Below are positions 1 through 7,729 of a stretch of 46,596 nucleotides of DNA, piece by piece. The position numbers and the translations under genes were made by a program. The stretch is from Bacillota bacterium (GTDB lineage Bacteria; Bacillota; Clostridia; Lachnospirales; Lachnospiraceae). The DNA lies in contig JAEZLH010000008.1 of assembly GCA_023435895.1 (NCBI GenBank), positions 1-46,596 of the forward strand, read 5' to 3'. The first letter of the stretch is position 1; every line of letters begins with the position of its first letter. Below the pieces are notes generated by a model. That model saw only the letters and a program-made list of their open reading frames with translations, was not told the origin of the DNA and did not search any database.

Positions 1-89
1 TTAAAAGGTTTACAGTAAAGATAGAATGGAAACATTCTTTGGATGACATTTTCGTGTGTAGGATAAAGTCAATATGAGAAACATTTCAG

Positions 90-118
90 CTCAAGGCGTA
101 ATTGCTTTGAGTTTTTTT
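90..118 (+). terminator. Intrinsic terminator, copy 1
   Basis: Stem CTCAAGGC (90-97) pairs with GCTTTGAG (104-111) across a six-base loop, with one G-T wobble, and is followed by seven Ts. It is nearly identical to the hairpin at 157-185, 67 bp downstream. It probably ends a gene lying left of the window. Confidence 0.75.
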
Positions 119-156
119 GTTATATGCTAGGTAAGAATGAATGTAGAATAACTTAG

Positions 157-185
157 CTCAAGGCGTAATAGCTTTGGGTTTTTTT
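157..185 (+). terminator. Intrinsic terminator, copy 2
   Basis: Stem CTCAAGGC (157-164) pairs with GCTTTGGG (171-178), followed by seven Ts. Differences from copy 1 in the 3' arm keep the pairing through a G-T wobble, so the structure is preserved. The bases just upstream of both copies are also similar, which suggests a tandem duplication. Confidence 0.72.
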
Positions 186-464
186 GTGTATTTCATTATT
201 ATGTTTCAAGAAAACCTGTAGAATTACATGCCCAAAGTAATAGCATGACCATTTATAGGTTATATACCAGTAGAAAAACCCTTCTTTGTATATATCAGAC
301 AAAAAACGACAAAAATTCTGTGAATATTTCAGATAAGAAAAATATTTACAAACAGACAAATTTAACTTATTATAGAAATATCTTCTATATAATTTCTTAT
401 ACTAACATTTCTACCAATCAATTCAAGAGTATATCCCATTATTTTAATTAAAGGAGGCTATTAT

Positions 465-1310
465 TTGAAAATTGCATTTTGGAGCATTGATAATGAAAAA
501 TGTAATGTTACGGCTAATCTAGCTGCCATCAGTGTGGCGAGTGTATCGAGATATCCGTTTTCTGTTGTTACAATTGAAAACCACCTAAATCGATCAAATT
601 TAGGCATGGCGTACCAAGGTTTTGTAAAATCCGTTTTATTTAATGAGGTAGGTACGAATTACTATGATGGGGGAGGAATCGAAGGTTTTCTTAGAAAGAT
701 ATACCGAGGCGATGTAAACTCTCAAAATTTCAATGCTTATTTTAGAGAAGTAATTCAAAAACGTCTTTATTATATTCCGCAAAGTAGAATTATTCATTCT
801 GATTTATTTGATTATGAATTCAGTCATTGCCTTCAAACAATGCTAGGTATTATCGAAAAAAAATCCGATATCTGTTTTATTGATACTGCTAGCAATAATA
901 ATTTAAGCACTAAGACGATACTGGATACATCCGATCTAATTGTGGTTAATTTATGCCAGGATCTCAAAATTCTTGATACGTTTTTCTCAAACTATTCTTC
1001 CTTGATTCCCAAGTCGATATTTATTATCAGTGATTATAACATGCATTCCAATCTTCGATATAAAAAGATTGCTGAGGTGTATCAAATATCACAGGATGAT
1101 ATCATCCCTATCCCATCAAATTTGGGCTATCAACTAGCCTATAACGACGGTTCTGTTGTAGCTTTTATCCGAAATTATTACAATTGTCCGAATGAGTCAC
1201 CCAACTACACGTTTATCAGATCCATCCGAAAAGCAGCCCTTATTATAATTCGAAAAGCAATAATGTTAGCCAAAGAAAAAGATAACCATCTTGAAACAAC
1301 TATAAATTAA
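465..1310 (+). CDS. CpaE/TadZ-like pilus locus protein, degenerate P-loop
   Basis: The 281-residue product opens with a beta strand (KIAFWS) followed by the stretch DNEKCNVTANLA, where MinD/ParA-type ATPases of Tad loci carry a P-loop GKTT. Here the P-loop lysine position is not conserved, so ATP binding is doubtful. No receiver domain precedes it, unlike classical CpaE. The family call rests on this N-terminal pattern and on its position just before a TadA ATPase; known CpaE/TadZ proteins position the Tad machine at a cell pole. The start is a TTG eight bases after AAAGGAGG (450-457). It is the first gene of the pilus run and is followed after 42 bp by tadA. Confidence 0.62.
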   Translation: MKIAFWSIDNEKCNVTANLAAISVASVSRYPFSVVTIENHLNRSNLGMAYQGFVKSVLFNEVGTNYYDGGGIEGFLRKIYRGDVNSQNFNAYFREVIQKRLYYIPQSRIIHSDLFDYEFSHCLQTMLGIIEKKSDICFIDTASNNNLSTKTILDTSDLIVVNLCQDLKILDTFFSNYSSLIPKSIFIISDYNMHSNLRYKKIAEVYQISQDDIIPIPSNLGYQLAYNDGSVVAFIRNYYNCPNESPNYTFIRSIRKAALIIIRKAIMLAKEKDNHLETTIN

Positions 1311-1352
1311 ACAGTTATCATAATCGTTAATTGATAACAGATTGAGAGGTGT

Positions 1353-2507
1353 ATGGTGGGTAATAGTATTATGTTGCGTGTTATCGATAATGAAGAGCAG
1401 GCACTTGACGAATTAATTGAGTATTTCACCAATGTTGATACAAAATCCTTAAATCTAGTCAATCGAGGTATAAAGTCCAAAGAAAAATTTCGTATAGAGG
1501 TAAAGGATTTCTTAATTACACGTCTAAAAGATAAAGATATGATAAAGGAAGTATCAGATCGTTATGAGAGATTTCTATGGGGATATTATATCTTAGAAGA
1601 CTTGATAAATGATCCTAGTATTTCAGATATAAAGGTGTTAAATGAAAGTAATGTTCGTGTAAAAAGATTAGGAAACCGTGGCAATGCAGAGATAAAGTTC
1701 AAAAGCAAATATGATTATAAGCGATTTGTTGATATGGTAGCAGTGAAAAATAAAACTAATTTGAGTGATATCAATGCGGTACAAATATTTACCGATAAAG
1801 AAAGCAACCCGGATTTCATTTTGCGTTTTAATATTTCTACGGCCTTTGTAAATTCAACAAATTCTCCGTATTTACATATAAGGAAAATACCTAAAAATAA
1901 GCTGTCCATTTCGGATTTAATTAAACTAGAAGTTATGTCGGAAGAAATTTCATTGTATCTACAAAAAGCACTAAAAGAAAAACACGGAATAGTTTTTTGT
2001 GGAAAAGGTGCTTCCGGTAAGACAACATTAATGAATGCCTTAATTGAATGCATTCCTCATAACGAAAGTGGATTGGTAATACAAGAGAGTGAGGAGCTCT
2101 TTTCAAAAACTCATCCAGATTTAATGTTTCAAAAAGTCGTAACTGCTAAAGGAGAAGGTAAAATCCAGTACACTCTAAAGGATTTGGCTATTAATGGTTT
2201 ATTGACTGATTTAGATCGATTTATTATCGGAGAGATCAAAGGAGGTGAGGCATTATACTTTCTTAATGCATCCTATACTGGGCATAAAGTTATGTGCAGT
2301 ACCCACAGCAATAATTCTTACCAGGCACTGGATAAGATTGCAGACTTTATAAAATATGAAAGTGATTATTCAAAAGAAGATGCCTTGAGAATGTTATCCT
2401 CTTTATCAACAATTGTATTTATGAAAGATTTTAAAGTATGTGAAATTTCTGAGATTGTGGGCTGGGATGAGAGTGTTCACAACATAAAATATAAAAGAAT
2501 ATTTTGA
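1353..2507 (+). CDS. TadA/CpaF-family secretion ATPase
   Basis: This is a 384-residue type II/IV secretion ATPase of the TadA/VirB11 class, the motor that drives pilin assembly at the inner face of the membrane. The P-loop GKGASGKTT lies at about residues 217-225 and the Walker B region DRFIIGEIKGGEA near 288. A histidine-box-like segment (CSTHSNN) follows. Length fits the family. The ATG at 1353 has GAGAGGTG close upstream; an in-frame ATG at 1371 is an alternative start. The next gene, TadB-like, begins 17 bp downstream, as in a typical tad operon. Confidence 0.9.
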   Translation: MVGNSIMLRVIDNEEQALDELIEYFTNVDTKSLNLVNRGIKSKEKFRIEVKDFLITRLKDKDMIKEVSDRYERFLWGYYILEDLINDPSISDIKVLNESNVRVKRLGNRGNAEIKFKSKYDYKRFVDMVAVKNKTNLSDINAVQIFTDKESNPDFILRFNISTAFVNSTNSPYLHIRKIPKNKLSISDLIKLEVMSEEISLYLQKALKEKHGIVFCGKGASGKTTLMNALIECIPHNESGLVIQESEELFSKTHPDLMFQKVVTAKGEGKIQYTLKDLAINGLLTDLDRFIIGEIKGGEALYFLNASYTGHKVMCSTHSNNSYQALDKIADFIKYESDYSKEDALRMLSSLSTIVFMKDFKVCEISEIVGWDESVHNIKYKRIF

Positions 2508-2524
2508 ATCGCTGGGGGTGAAAA

Positions 2525-3478
2525 TTGTTAGTTGTTATTGTAAAAATTATTCTTTTTCTACTGCTTTATTTCATATTGAGATTTTTCTACCAAATAATTA
2601 TGGAGCAGAATTTACCTTTTTTGGCAGTTGAAATAATGTACAAACGTTCCAAGCAGGAAGCATGGCTAAGGGAGGAAAAGGAAAAACGTTTTAGGGAGGA
2701 AGAGGGAAGAAGAGAGAAAATATATTTCTTAAGAAGAATGGACTTGCTAATAAGACGTAGTGGAATTTCAGTGAAGTTTCCCTTTATAAATACTGGGATA
2801 TATTTATTATTAACGCTCAGTTTGCTTATTCTTGGAGCTATCATAAGCACTATTCTTTCAAATTCGCCAATTGTGGTGTTGATAATCTCCTTAATCATTC
2901 TATTTACATCCTATTTAATTCTCTATGTTTTATCGGGCATAAGTTATAGAAATACCGAGGAAAACATTCTTGAGTTTACAAATCTATTGGAAAACTTCAG
3001 TAAGACAAACAACGATATTGTAACAATTCTTTATAAAGTTTATCCGTATTTAAATAATCCACTTCATGATGCAGTGGAAGAATGCGTATCTGAGGCAAGA
3101 TCCACCGGAGATGTTTCGAGGGCTTTGTTAAACCTAGAGCATAAGATCGAACTTGATAAATTTAAGGAAATTATTCGAAATATTGAAATATCCTCTAGAT
3201 ATGAGGCTAATTATGAGGAGATTATTAAAGATAGCAGAAGGATGCTTCGGGTGTATATCGCGGCCAGAGAAGAGAGAAGAGCATTGATTAAAAATAGCAG
3301 AATAGAAATGGGTATAATTATTATCTGCTGTATTTTTATCATAAAAATGTTGGATAGTTTTAGTACTGTAGGAGTAGTGAATGTTCTACTTCATTCTTTG
3401 GTCGGAAATATTTTATTGGGATATTGTATTGTGGTGCTTTTTCTTGGCTTCTGGACCCTTCTTGCTATTGATAAATAA
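2525..3478 (+). CDS. TadB-like pilus assembly membrane protein
   Basis: The 317-residue protein has an N-terminal membrane helix (residues 1-23), a charged stretch rich in Arg/Glu/Lys, two membrane helices near residues 95-140, a cytoplasmic helical segment resembling the T2SSF domain, and two C-terminal helices. This matches TadB, an integral membrane platform protein working with TadA and TadC. The start is TTG 2525, preceded by a GGGGGTG ribosome binding site and 17 bp after tadA. Identification is by topology and gene order; the sequence is diverged. Confidence 0.78.
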   Translation: MLVVIVKIILFLLLYFILRFFYQIIMEQNLPFLAVEIMYKRSKQEAWLREEKEKRFREEEGRREKIYFLRRMDLLIRRSGISVKFPFINTGIYLLLTLSLLILGAIISTILSNSPIVVLIISLIILFTSYLILYVLSGISYRNTEENILEFTNLLENFSKTNNDIVTILYKVYPYLNNPLHDAVEECVSEARSTGDVSRALLNLEHKIELDKFKEIIRNIEISSRYEANYEEIIKDSRRMLRVYIAAREERRALIKNSRIEMGIIIICCIFIIKMLDSFSTVGVVNVLLHSLVGNILLGYCIVVLFLGFWTLLAIDK

Positions 3479-3499
3479 TTTGAAAGGAGGAGTTAATAT

Positions 3500-4336
3500 A
3501 TTCAGTATATCTACTTTGGAAAATCATTTATTTTAATGACGATAACGATTGAAGTTTTTGCTTTCTTTTTCTTGGTTAATGTTACGGATAAGTCTGTAAA
3601 GTTTCAAAGAATGGCAAAACAAAAACTTCTTGTATCAATGAAAAATACACAGGTTAGGATCTTTAATTATGACACAATCGAAACATATTTAATCCAATAT
3701 GGAGTTAAATACATGTTCGGTGATAAAATCGATCCGCTAGGATATTTAGGTTTAAAGATATCTTCATCCGTCATATTCGGAGTTGCGGGTACCTCAATAG
3801 CAGGGGTCTATGGGGGGATATGTTTCTTGCCTTTGGGGTTTTTAGCATTTGATTTAGTAATAAAATTCTCAAATAATCAAGATAATGAGAAAATGTCGAA
3901 GGATATTAGATCAATTTACGATACACTCCGTTTACAGACGAAGGCAAATGTTTATCTATTGCAGGCATTAAGTGAATGTTATTTATGTGTTCAATCCCAG
4001 CGCCTAAAGAGTGCACTTTTGAAACTGACAAGTAATATTATAGCAAATTCTGATATCGAGGCTGCAATTGATGAGTTCAACCTGCAGTTTAAGAATAATT
4101 ATATTGATACCTTCTGCATTATTATTAAGCAATCCTTAGAAAGTGGAAAGAGTCTTCAAATTCTGGAGGATATGTCAAATCAGATTACAGATGTACAGAA
4201 AGCAATTGATTTGAAGGAGAGAGAGGGATTGGAGAGAGTAATTCAATTATTTCAACTGCTTTTTTTTATTGGAATGATAGGGATATGTATTTATTATTTA
4301 TGTTTGGAAATAGGAAACGGTTTGTTAACCTATTAA
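3500..4336 (+). CDS. TadC-like pilus assembly membrane protein, likely ATT start
   Basis: The product is about 279 residues, with an N-terminal hydrophobic helix, a helix pair in the middle, a T2SSF-like cytoplasmic segment and a final membrane helix near the C-terminus. It partners TadB as a platform protein. Start choice: the first in-frame ATG is 3536, but nothing like a ribosome binding site precedes it. A very strong site (AAAGGAGGAG, 3483-3492) lies at normal spacing before an in-frame ATT at 3500, which follows a TAA at 3494. ATT is known as a rare initiation codon, for example in infC. Starting at ATT adds 12 residues and lengthens the N-terminal hydrophobic helix. If ATG 3536 is used the protein is 266 residues. 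Confidence 0.72.
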   Translation: MQYIYFGKSFILMTITIEVFAFFFLVNVTDKSVKFQRMAKQKLLVSMKNTQVRIFNYDTIETYLIQYGVKYMFGDKIDPLGYLGLKISSSVIFGVAGTSIAGVYGGICFLPLGFLAFDLVIKFSNNQDNEKMSKDIRSIYDTLRLQTKANVYLLQALSECYLCVQSQRLKSALLKLTSNIIANSDIEAAIDEFNLQFKNNYIDTFCIIIKQSLESGKSLQILEDMSNQITDVQKAIDLKEREGLERVIQLFQLLFFIGMIGICIYYLCLEIGNGLLTY

Positions 4337-4364
4337 ATTAAAATCATTAAGGAGAGATAAGAAT

Positions 4365-4586
4365 ATGTACAAATTATTAGTAGTAAAACAAAAAATGACG
4401 GAAGCATTGATGAAGGGTTCAAATAAGTTCATGAAAAAGGATAGAGGAGGAAAAGAAATTATTGCGGAGATTGGATTGGTGGTGGTTGCTGTTACTTTGC
4501 TTCTGATTTTTCGAACTCAAATTTCGGGAATTATTTCAACTATTATGGCGAAGGCTTCCACGGAAATCGATTCCCTGTTCAGCTAG
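4365..4586 (+). CDS. Flp-like major pilin precursor
   Basis: The product is 73 residues: a basic N-terminal leader of about 28 residues, then GGKEIIAEIGL, then a single hydrophobic helix. This is the layout of Flp/class III prepilins and of the Flp1-like family of Firmicutes. The conserved glutamate of the processing region is present (AEIGL, where Flp has EYGL). Cleavage would fall just after the RGG, by the A24 peptidase encoded at 14225. It follows the TadC-like gene by 28 bp with a GGAGAGA ribosome binding site and is probably the structural subunit of the pilus. Confidence 0.75.
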   Translation: MYKLLVVKQKMTEALMKGSNKFMKKDRGGKEIIAEIGLVVVAVTLLLIFRTQISGIISTIMAKASTEIDSLFS

Positions 4587-4618
4587 CTCTTGAAAAATCA
4601 TACTTAGAAAGGCTGAGA

Positions 4619-5053
4619 ATGAAAAAAAGATATTTCAATTCTCCACTGCTAAAAAAGGATGAAGGCAGTATGGTTGAATTTATGTATGTGCTTTTGTCAC
4701 TGGTAGTCGTTACTTTGGTGTGTATTATAATGATGAATTGGTATTCTGATCTGGATCGTAAAACAAAGATTGAGATGGTAGCTAGGGAGTATATGCTTCG
4801 AATGGAGACGATAGGATACTTATCAATTGAGAACGAAGAGGATTTAATTGATGAATTAGAAGCATACGGAGTAACAAATATTCTCCTCACGGGCTCAACG
4901 ATGGAGCCCGTTGAGTATGGAAGTAAAATATATTTAGAGGTTATCGGTAGTTTGGAGGTGCGTTCCTTTGGACTTGTAAACTTAATGCAATTATCGAAAG
5001 GGACGAAATATTTATCAATTAATATTCACAAGGCCTCAACTGCAAAGAATTAA
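4619..5053 (+). CDS. TadE-like minor pseudopilin 1
   Basis: The 144-residue protein has a short polar leader ending DEG, then SMVEFMYVLLSL leading into one membrane helix, and a ~100-residue exported domain. The G-xxVEF pattern is typical of TadE-family pseudopilins, which are cut by the same prepilin peptidase. It may belong to the DUF4320 group. It lies 32 bp after the Flp-like gene and 16 bp before the second pseudopilin, in one transcription unit. Confidence 0.68.
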   Translation: MKKRYFNSPLLKKDEGSMVEFMYVLLSLVVVTLVCIIMMNWYSDLDRKTKIEMVAREYMLRMETIGYLSIENEEDLIDELEAYGVTNILLTGSTMEPVEYGSKIYLEVIGSLEVRSFGLVNLMQLSKGTKYLSINIHKASTAKN

Positions 5054-5069
5054 AATTGAAGGTGGTACC

Positions 5070-5633
5070 ATGAAAAAAGAGGAAGGCTCGGGTGTGATAT
5101 ATCAAATCTTTTGTTTGGCGTTGATAGGTATTATCTGTCTGTTGGCTACCTTTGTTATAAGGATGAAAACAATAAACATTGTAAATGAAAATGTACAAGA
5201 TGCAATTTCAATGTCAAACCTGGCAGCGGCGCTAATTGATAGAGAGGAGTACCAAAATACAAATAAAATTATTGTTAAGGATTTTCAGGCTTCTTATTTA
5301 GCCTATGAAGATGCGTTTCGTCATAACATGAACCTGGACATTAATTGGAAATCAGAGCGGTCAGACTATTTAAAATCTCAAATAGATTTATTGGAATTTT
5401 CAATCTATCAAGTGATGGGCTCCGACATTACTCAGATTAGAAGAATGAATGCAAATGGTAAGATATCCTATGAAAATCTCGAATATAAGGGACAATTGGG
5501 AGAACTAAAAACACCGGATGGAGTAGTCATTACGAATACAACTATTTATAGCAGGGTAGGTTTTCTTTTGAAGGGAGTCTGGACAGATACATATTACGTG
5601 AGAAAAGAAGGAAGCGTTGACATAGTTGACTGA
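5070..5633 (+). CDS. TadE/TadF-like minor pseudopilin 2
   Basis: The product is 187 residues with a six-residue polar N-terminus, a hydrophobic helix (about residues 8-30) and an exported domain of about 155 residues. No strict prepilin cleavage glutamate is seen, so the assignment rests on topology and on lying directly after pseudopilin 1 (16-bp gap, AAGGTGG site). It probably forms part of the pilus base or tip together with pseudopilin 1. Confidence 0.6.
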   Translation: MKKEEGSGVIYQIFCLALIGIICLLATFVIRMKTINIVNENVQDAISMSNLAAALIDREEYQNTNKIIVKDFQASYLAYEDAFRHNMNLDINWKSERSDYLKSQIDLLEFSIYQVMGSDITQIRRMNANGKISYENLEYKGQLGELKTPDGVVITNTTIYSRVGFLLKGVWTDTYYVRKEGSVDIVD

Positions 5634-5696
5634 TTCCGACGTTTCCTTACAAAAGATAACTAGCCATTTAGGATAGTTTAAGGAAGGAAGGTTTTT

Positions 5697-6386
5697 TTGT
5701 TTAAAAAGAAATTACACAGGAGGAAGTGGAAGCAAGGAGATGGAGGTAAGAATATCCCTCTTAAGAAATTCTTTTTCAGTTTGATTCTGGCAGGGATTGC
5801 TTATGTTGGATTAATTACAGTGGAACGATCGCTTCTTGAGGATTATGAACATGTAACAGTAATGAGAGTAAAACAAGAAATTGAAGAAAACACCGAATTT
5901 ACCAAGGAAAATGTAGAAGAATATTTCTATTCAGATGAAATTCCAATCGGTTTAAAATCAAAAAATGCAATCACTGCCTATGACGCTGTTATTGGAAGAG
6001 TATCAAAAGTAAAACTGGATGAGGGAGATATCTTATCAAGTACAAAGCTTATCAAAAAGAATGACATTCTGCAGAATTTGATAGAACCAGTGGAAGTTAG
6101 CTTTGAAGTTTCTGATTTATCACAGGTAGTCGGAGGCATTTTGCGTCAAGGTGATTTAATTGATATATCAGTTGTAAGCACAATTAATAAAACCAGTAAT
6201 GAGGTGCTTCGTTCCGCTTATATTGAAAAGGTTTTTGACACAAATGGCAAGAGAATTGAAAAGAGTCAGAAGAGTGAGTCAGCAGTAATTCTGAATATTC
6301 TTATAGACAGTAAAGAAGTAAAGGGCTTCAATGAAAAAATCTCTCAAGGGGATGTGAGGGTCAGCAAACGTAAGAACTTCAACTAA
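5697..6386 (+). CDS. CpaB/RcpC-like SAF-domain pilus protein
   Basis: The 229-residue protein has a basic cytoplasmic N-terminus, one membrane helix (about residues 27-44) and a SAF-like region (EFTKENVEEYF through DEGDILSSTKLI, about residues 62-122) followed by an RcpC-type beta domain. CpaB/RcpC proteins are standard Tad locus members thought to contact the pilus or cell wall. The start is TTG 5697, five bases after AAGGAAGGAAGG. It is the last gene of the assembly run before a 170-bp gap with a new candidate promoter. Confidence 0.75.
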   Translation: MFKKKLHRRKWKQGDGGKNIPLKKFFFSLILAGIAYVGLITVERSLLEDYEHVTVMRVKQEIEENTEFTKENVEEYFYSDEIPIGLKSKNAITAYDAVIGRVSKVKLDEGDILSSTKLIKKNDILQNLIEPVEVSFEVSDLSQVVGGILRQGDLIDISVVSTINKTSNEVLRSAYIEKVFDTNGKRIEKSQKSESAVILNILIDSKEVKGFNEKISQGDVRVSKRKNFN

Positions 6387-6497
6387 GAATTTATAGGATT
6401 AGAAATTATAGATCTTAGTGAAAGTCTTTTGCTCAGAGAAAGCGAGTGAAAGAATCATATTGTGTCGATATTTATCATAAATGTAAAAAATTACTTG

Positions 6498-6526
6498 ATT
6501 TATGGTTTGGAATTTATTAGTATAAT
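6498..6526 (+). promoter_or_regulatory. Candidate promoter for the SH3b/giant-protein genes
   Basis: A perfect TATAAT lies at 6521-6526, 30 bp before the SH3b gene. The hexamer 17 bases upstream (ATTTAT) is a poor -35, and a better TTGATT at 6495 would need a 20-base spacer. The placement suggests that the SH3b and giant repeat genes can be transcribed separately from the assembly genes. Confidence 0.4.
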
Positions 6527-6556
6527 ATTACAAATTCAGAACAATAGGAGGTTCCA

Positions 6557-7690
6557 ATGTTAAAAAAAATCATATCCATATTTTTAGCCTTAACGTTGTT
6601 TTTTCTTCTTTCAGTAAATGGGGTTAATGCAGAGGCAGCAGTTAAAATCACGAAAAAGAATGACAAGGTATTTCTTACATCAACAACAGATTTATACACG
6701 AGCTATTCTACTAAATCAAAGAAGATGGCCAGAGTATCAAAATCAGCCGTATTGAATAGGATAGGAGTCACAAATAATGGATGGACAAAAGTCCGCTACA
6801 AGAATAAAAACGCGTATTTGCCTTCATCTAAGGTCAAACAGATAACAATTACTAAGAAAAGTGATTATATCACGATTAATACAACTACAAATGTATATAT
6901 TGAGTATTATGATGGTGCAAAAAAGCTGGCAAGCCTAAAAAAGGGACAGTCCATAGCCCGGACTGGGGTTACCAATAACGGTTGGACAAGAATTACATAC
7001 AATAAGAAGACAGCATACATTCTTTCCTCCAAAGTAAAGGCAATTACAGTTACAAAGAAGAAGGATAAAGTATATGCAACAACAGCTCTTGATGTATATT
7101 CAAGTTATATATCATCAAAAAAGAAAATAGGATCATTAAAGAAAAATGCCTCTGTTCAACGCACAGGGATTACTTCAAATGGATGGACAAAGATTACATA
7201 TAATGGAAAGACTGGCTATGTGGAGAGTAATAAGGTGGCTGTGAAGAAGCCAGAACCTACAAAGAAGCCAACACCTACACCAAAGCCAACTCCTACGAAA
7301 AAGCCTAGCAAAATTGACCCGAAACATTTCTCACAATATGATTCTCTATTGGGAAATAATGTTAAAAGCGTTGATGCTTCTTCCATTATTACTTGTGAAA
7401 AAAATATGGGGTATTTAAATGGTGTTAATGTTACAAATTATTTGTATAATAAAGAGTGCGAGAAACTGGCAATACAAATTATAAAGGGAGATAAACCCAA
7501 TACTATAAAGGGGTATAGAACATTTAGAATGGTGAATATGGGGCATCCTTACCCGATGAATGACGCAATATCTGGATTTTTAACTTCTATAGACAATTAT
7601 ACTGAGATCAAAGAGTTGGCGATAGTTCGTATTACATATACAGATGTCTGGAACTATAAATGTGACAAGTTTATTTGCGTTGCCAAATAA
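6557..7690 (+). CDS. Secreted triple SH3b-repeat protein
   Basis: A signal peptide (about residues 1-26, ending NAEA) is followed by three homologous ~68-residue SH3b-like repeats (about 28-95, 97-163, 165-228). Each contains an NNGWTK/SNGWTK core and ends in a tyrosine-containing strand, as in bacterial SH3 domains that often bind cell-wall peptides. A Pro/Thr/Lys linker (about 229-252) leads to a ~125-residue C-terminal domain that I do not recognise and that has four cysteines. The ribosome binding site AGGAGG precedes the ATG. The giant repeat protein follows after about 40 bp with its own strong site, so the two are probably co-expressed. A wall-binding partner or anchor for the pilus is plausible but inferred. 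Confidence 0.75.
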   Translation: MLKKIISIFLALTLFFLLSVNGVNAEAAVKITKKNDKVFLTSTTDLYTSYSTKSKKMARVSKSAVLNRIGVTNNGWTKVRYKNKNAYLPSSKVKQITITKKSDYITINTTTNVYIEYYDGAKKLASLKKGQSIARTGVTNNGWTRITYNKKTAYILSSKVKAITVTKKKDKVYATTALDVYSSYISSKKKIGSLKKNASVQRTGITSNGWTKITYNGKTGYVESNKVAVKKPEPTKKPTPTPKPTPTKKPSKIDPKHFSQYDSLLGNNVKSVDASSIITCEKNMGYLNGVNVTNYLYNKECEKLAIQIIKGDKPNTIKGYRTFRMVNMGHPYPMNDAISGFLTSIDNYTEIKELAIVRITYTDVWNYKCDKFICVAK

Positions 7691-7729
7691 GATAATGTTT
7701 GTGATTTGTGTAAAGGTTAGGAGGTTTTG

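Larger units (their letters stand above)
1..464. other. Gene-free region upstream of the pilus locus
   Basis: No convincing gene is seen here. It holds two near-identical terminator hairpins (listed separately) that probably end a transcript entering from the left edge, then AT-rich DNA up to the first pilus gene. A TATAAT at 388-393 could be the -10 of the pilus operon promoter, but no good -35 lies 16-18 bases upstream. Two 68-codon open frames here on opposite strands lack family resemblance and ribosome binding sites. Confidence 0.5.

Noticed and set aside
245..451. 68-codon ORF upstream of the pilus locus, and an opposite-strand one
   Set aside because: No ribosome binding site, low-complexity AT-driven composition and no domain resemblance.
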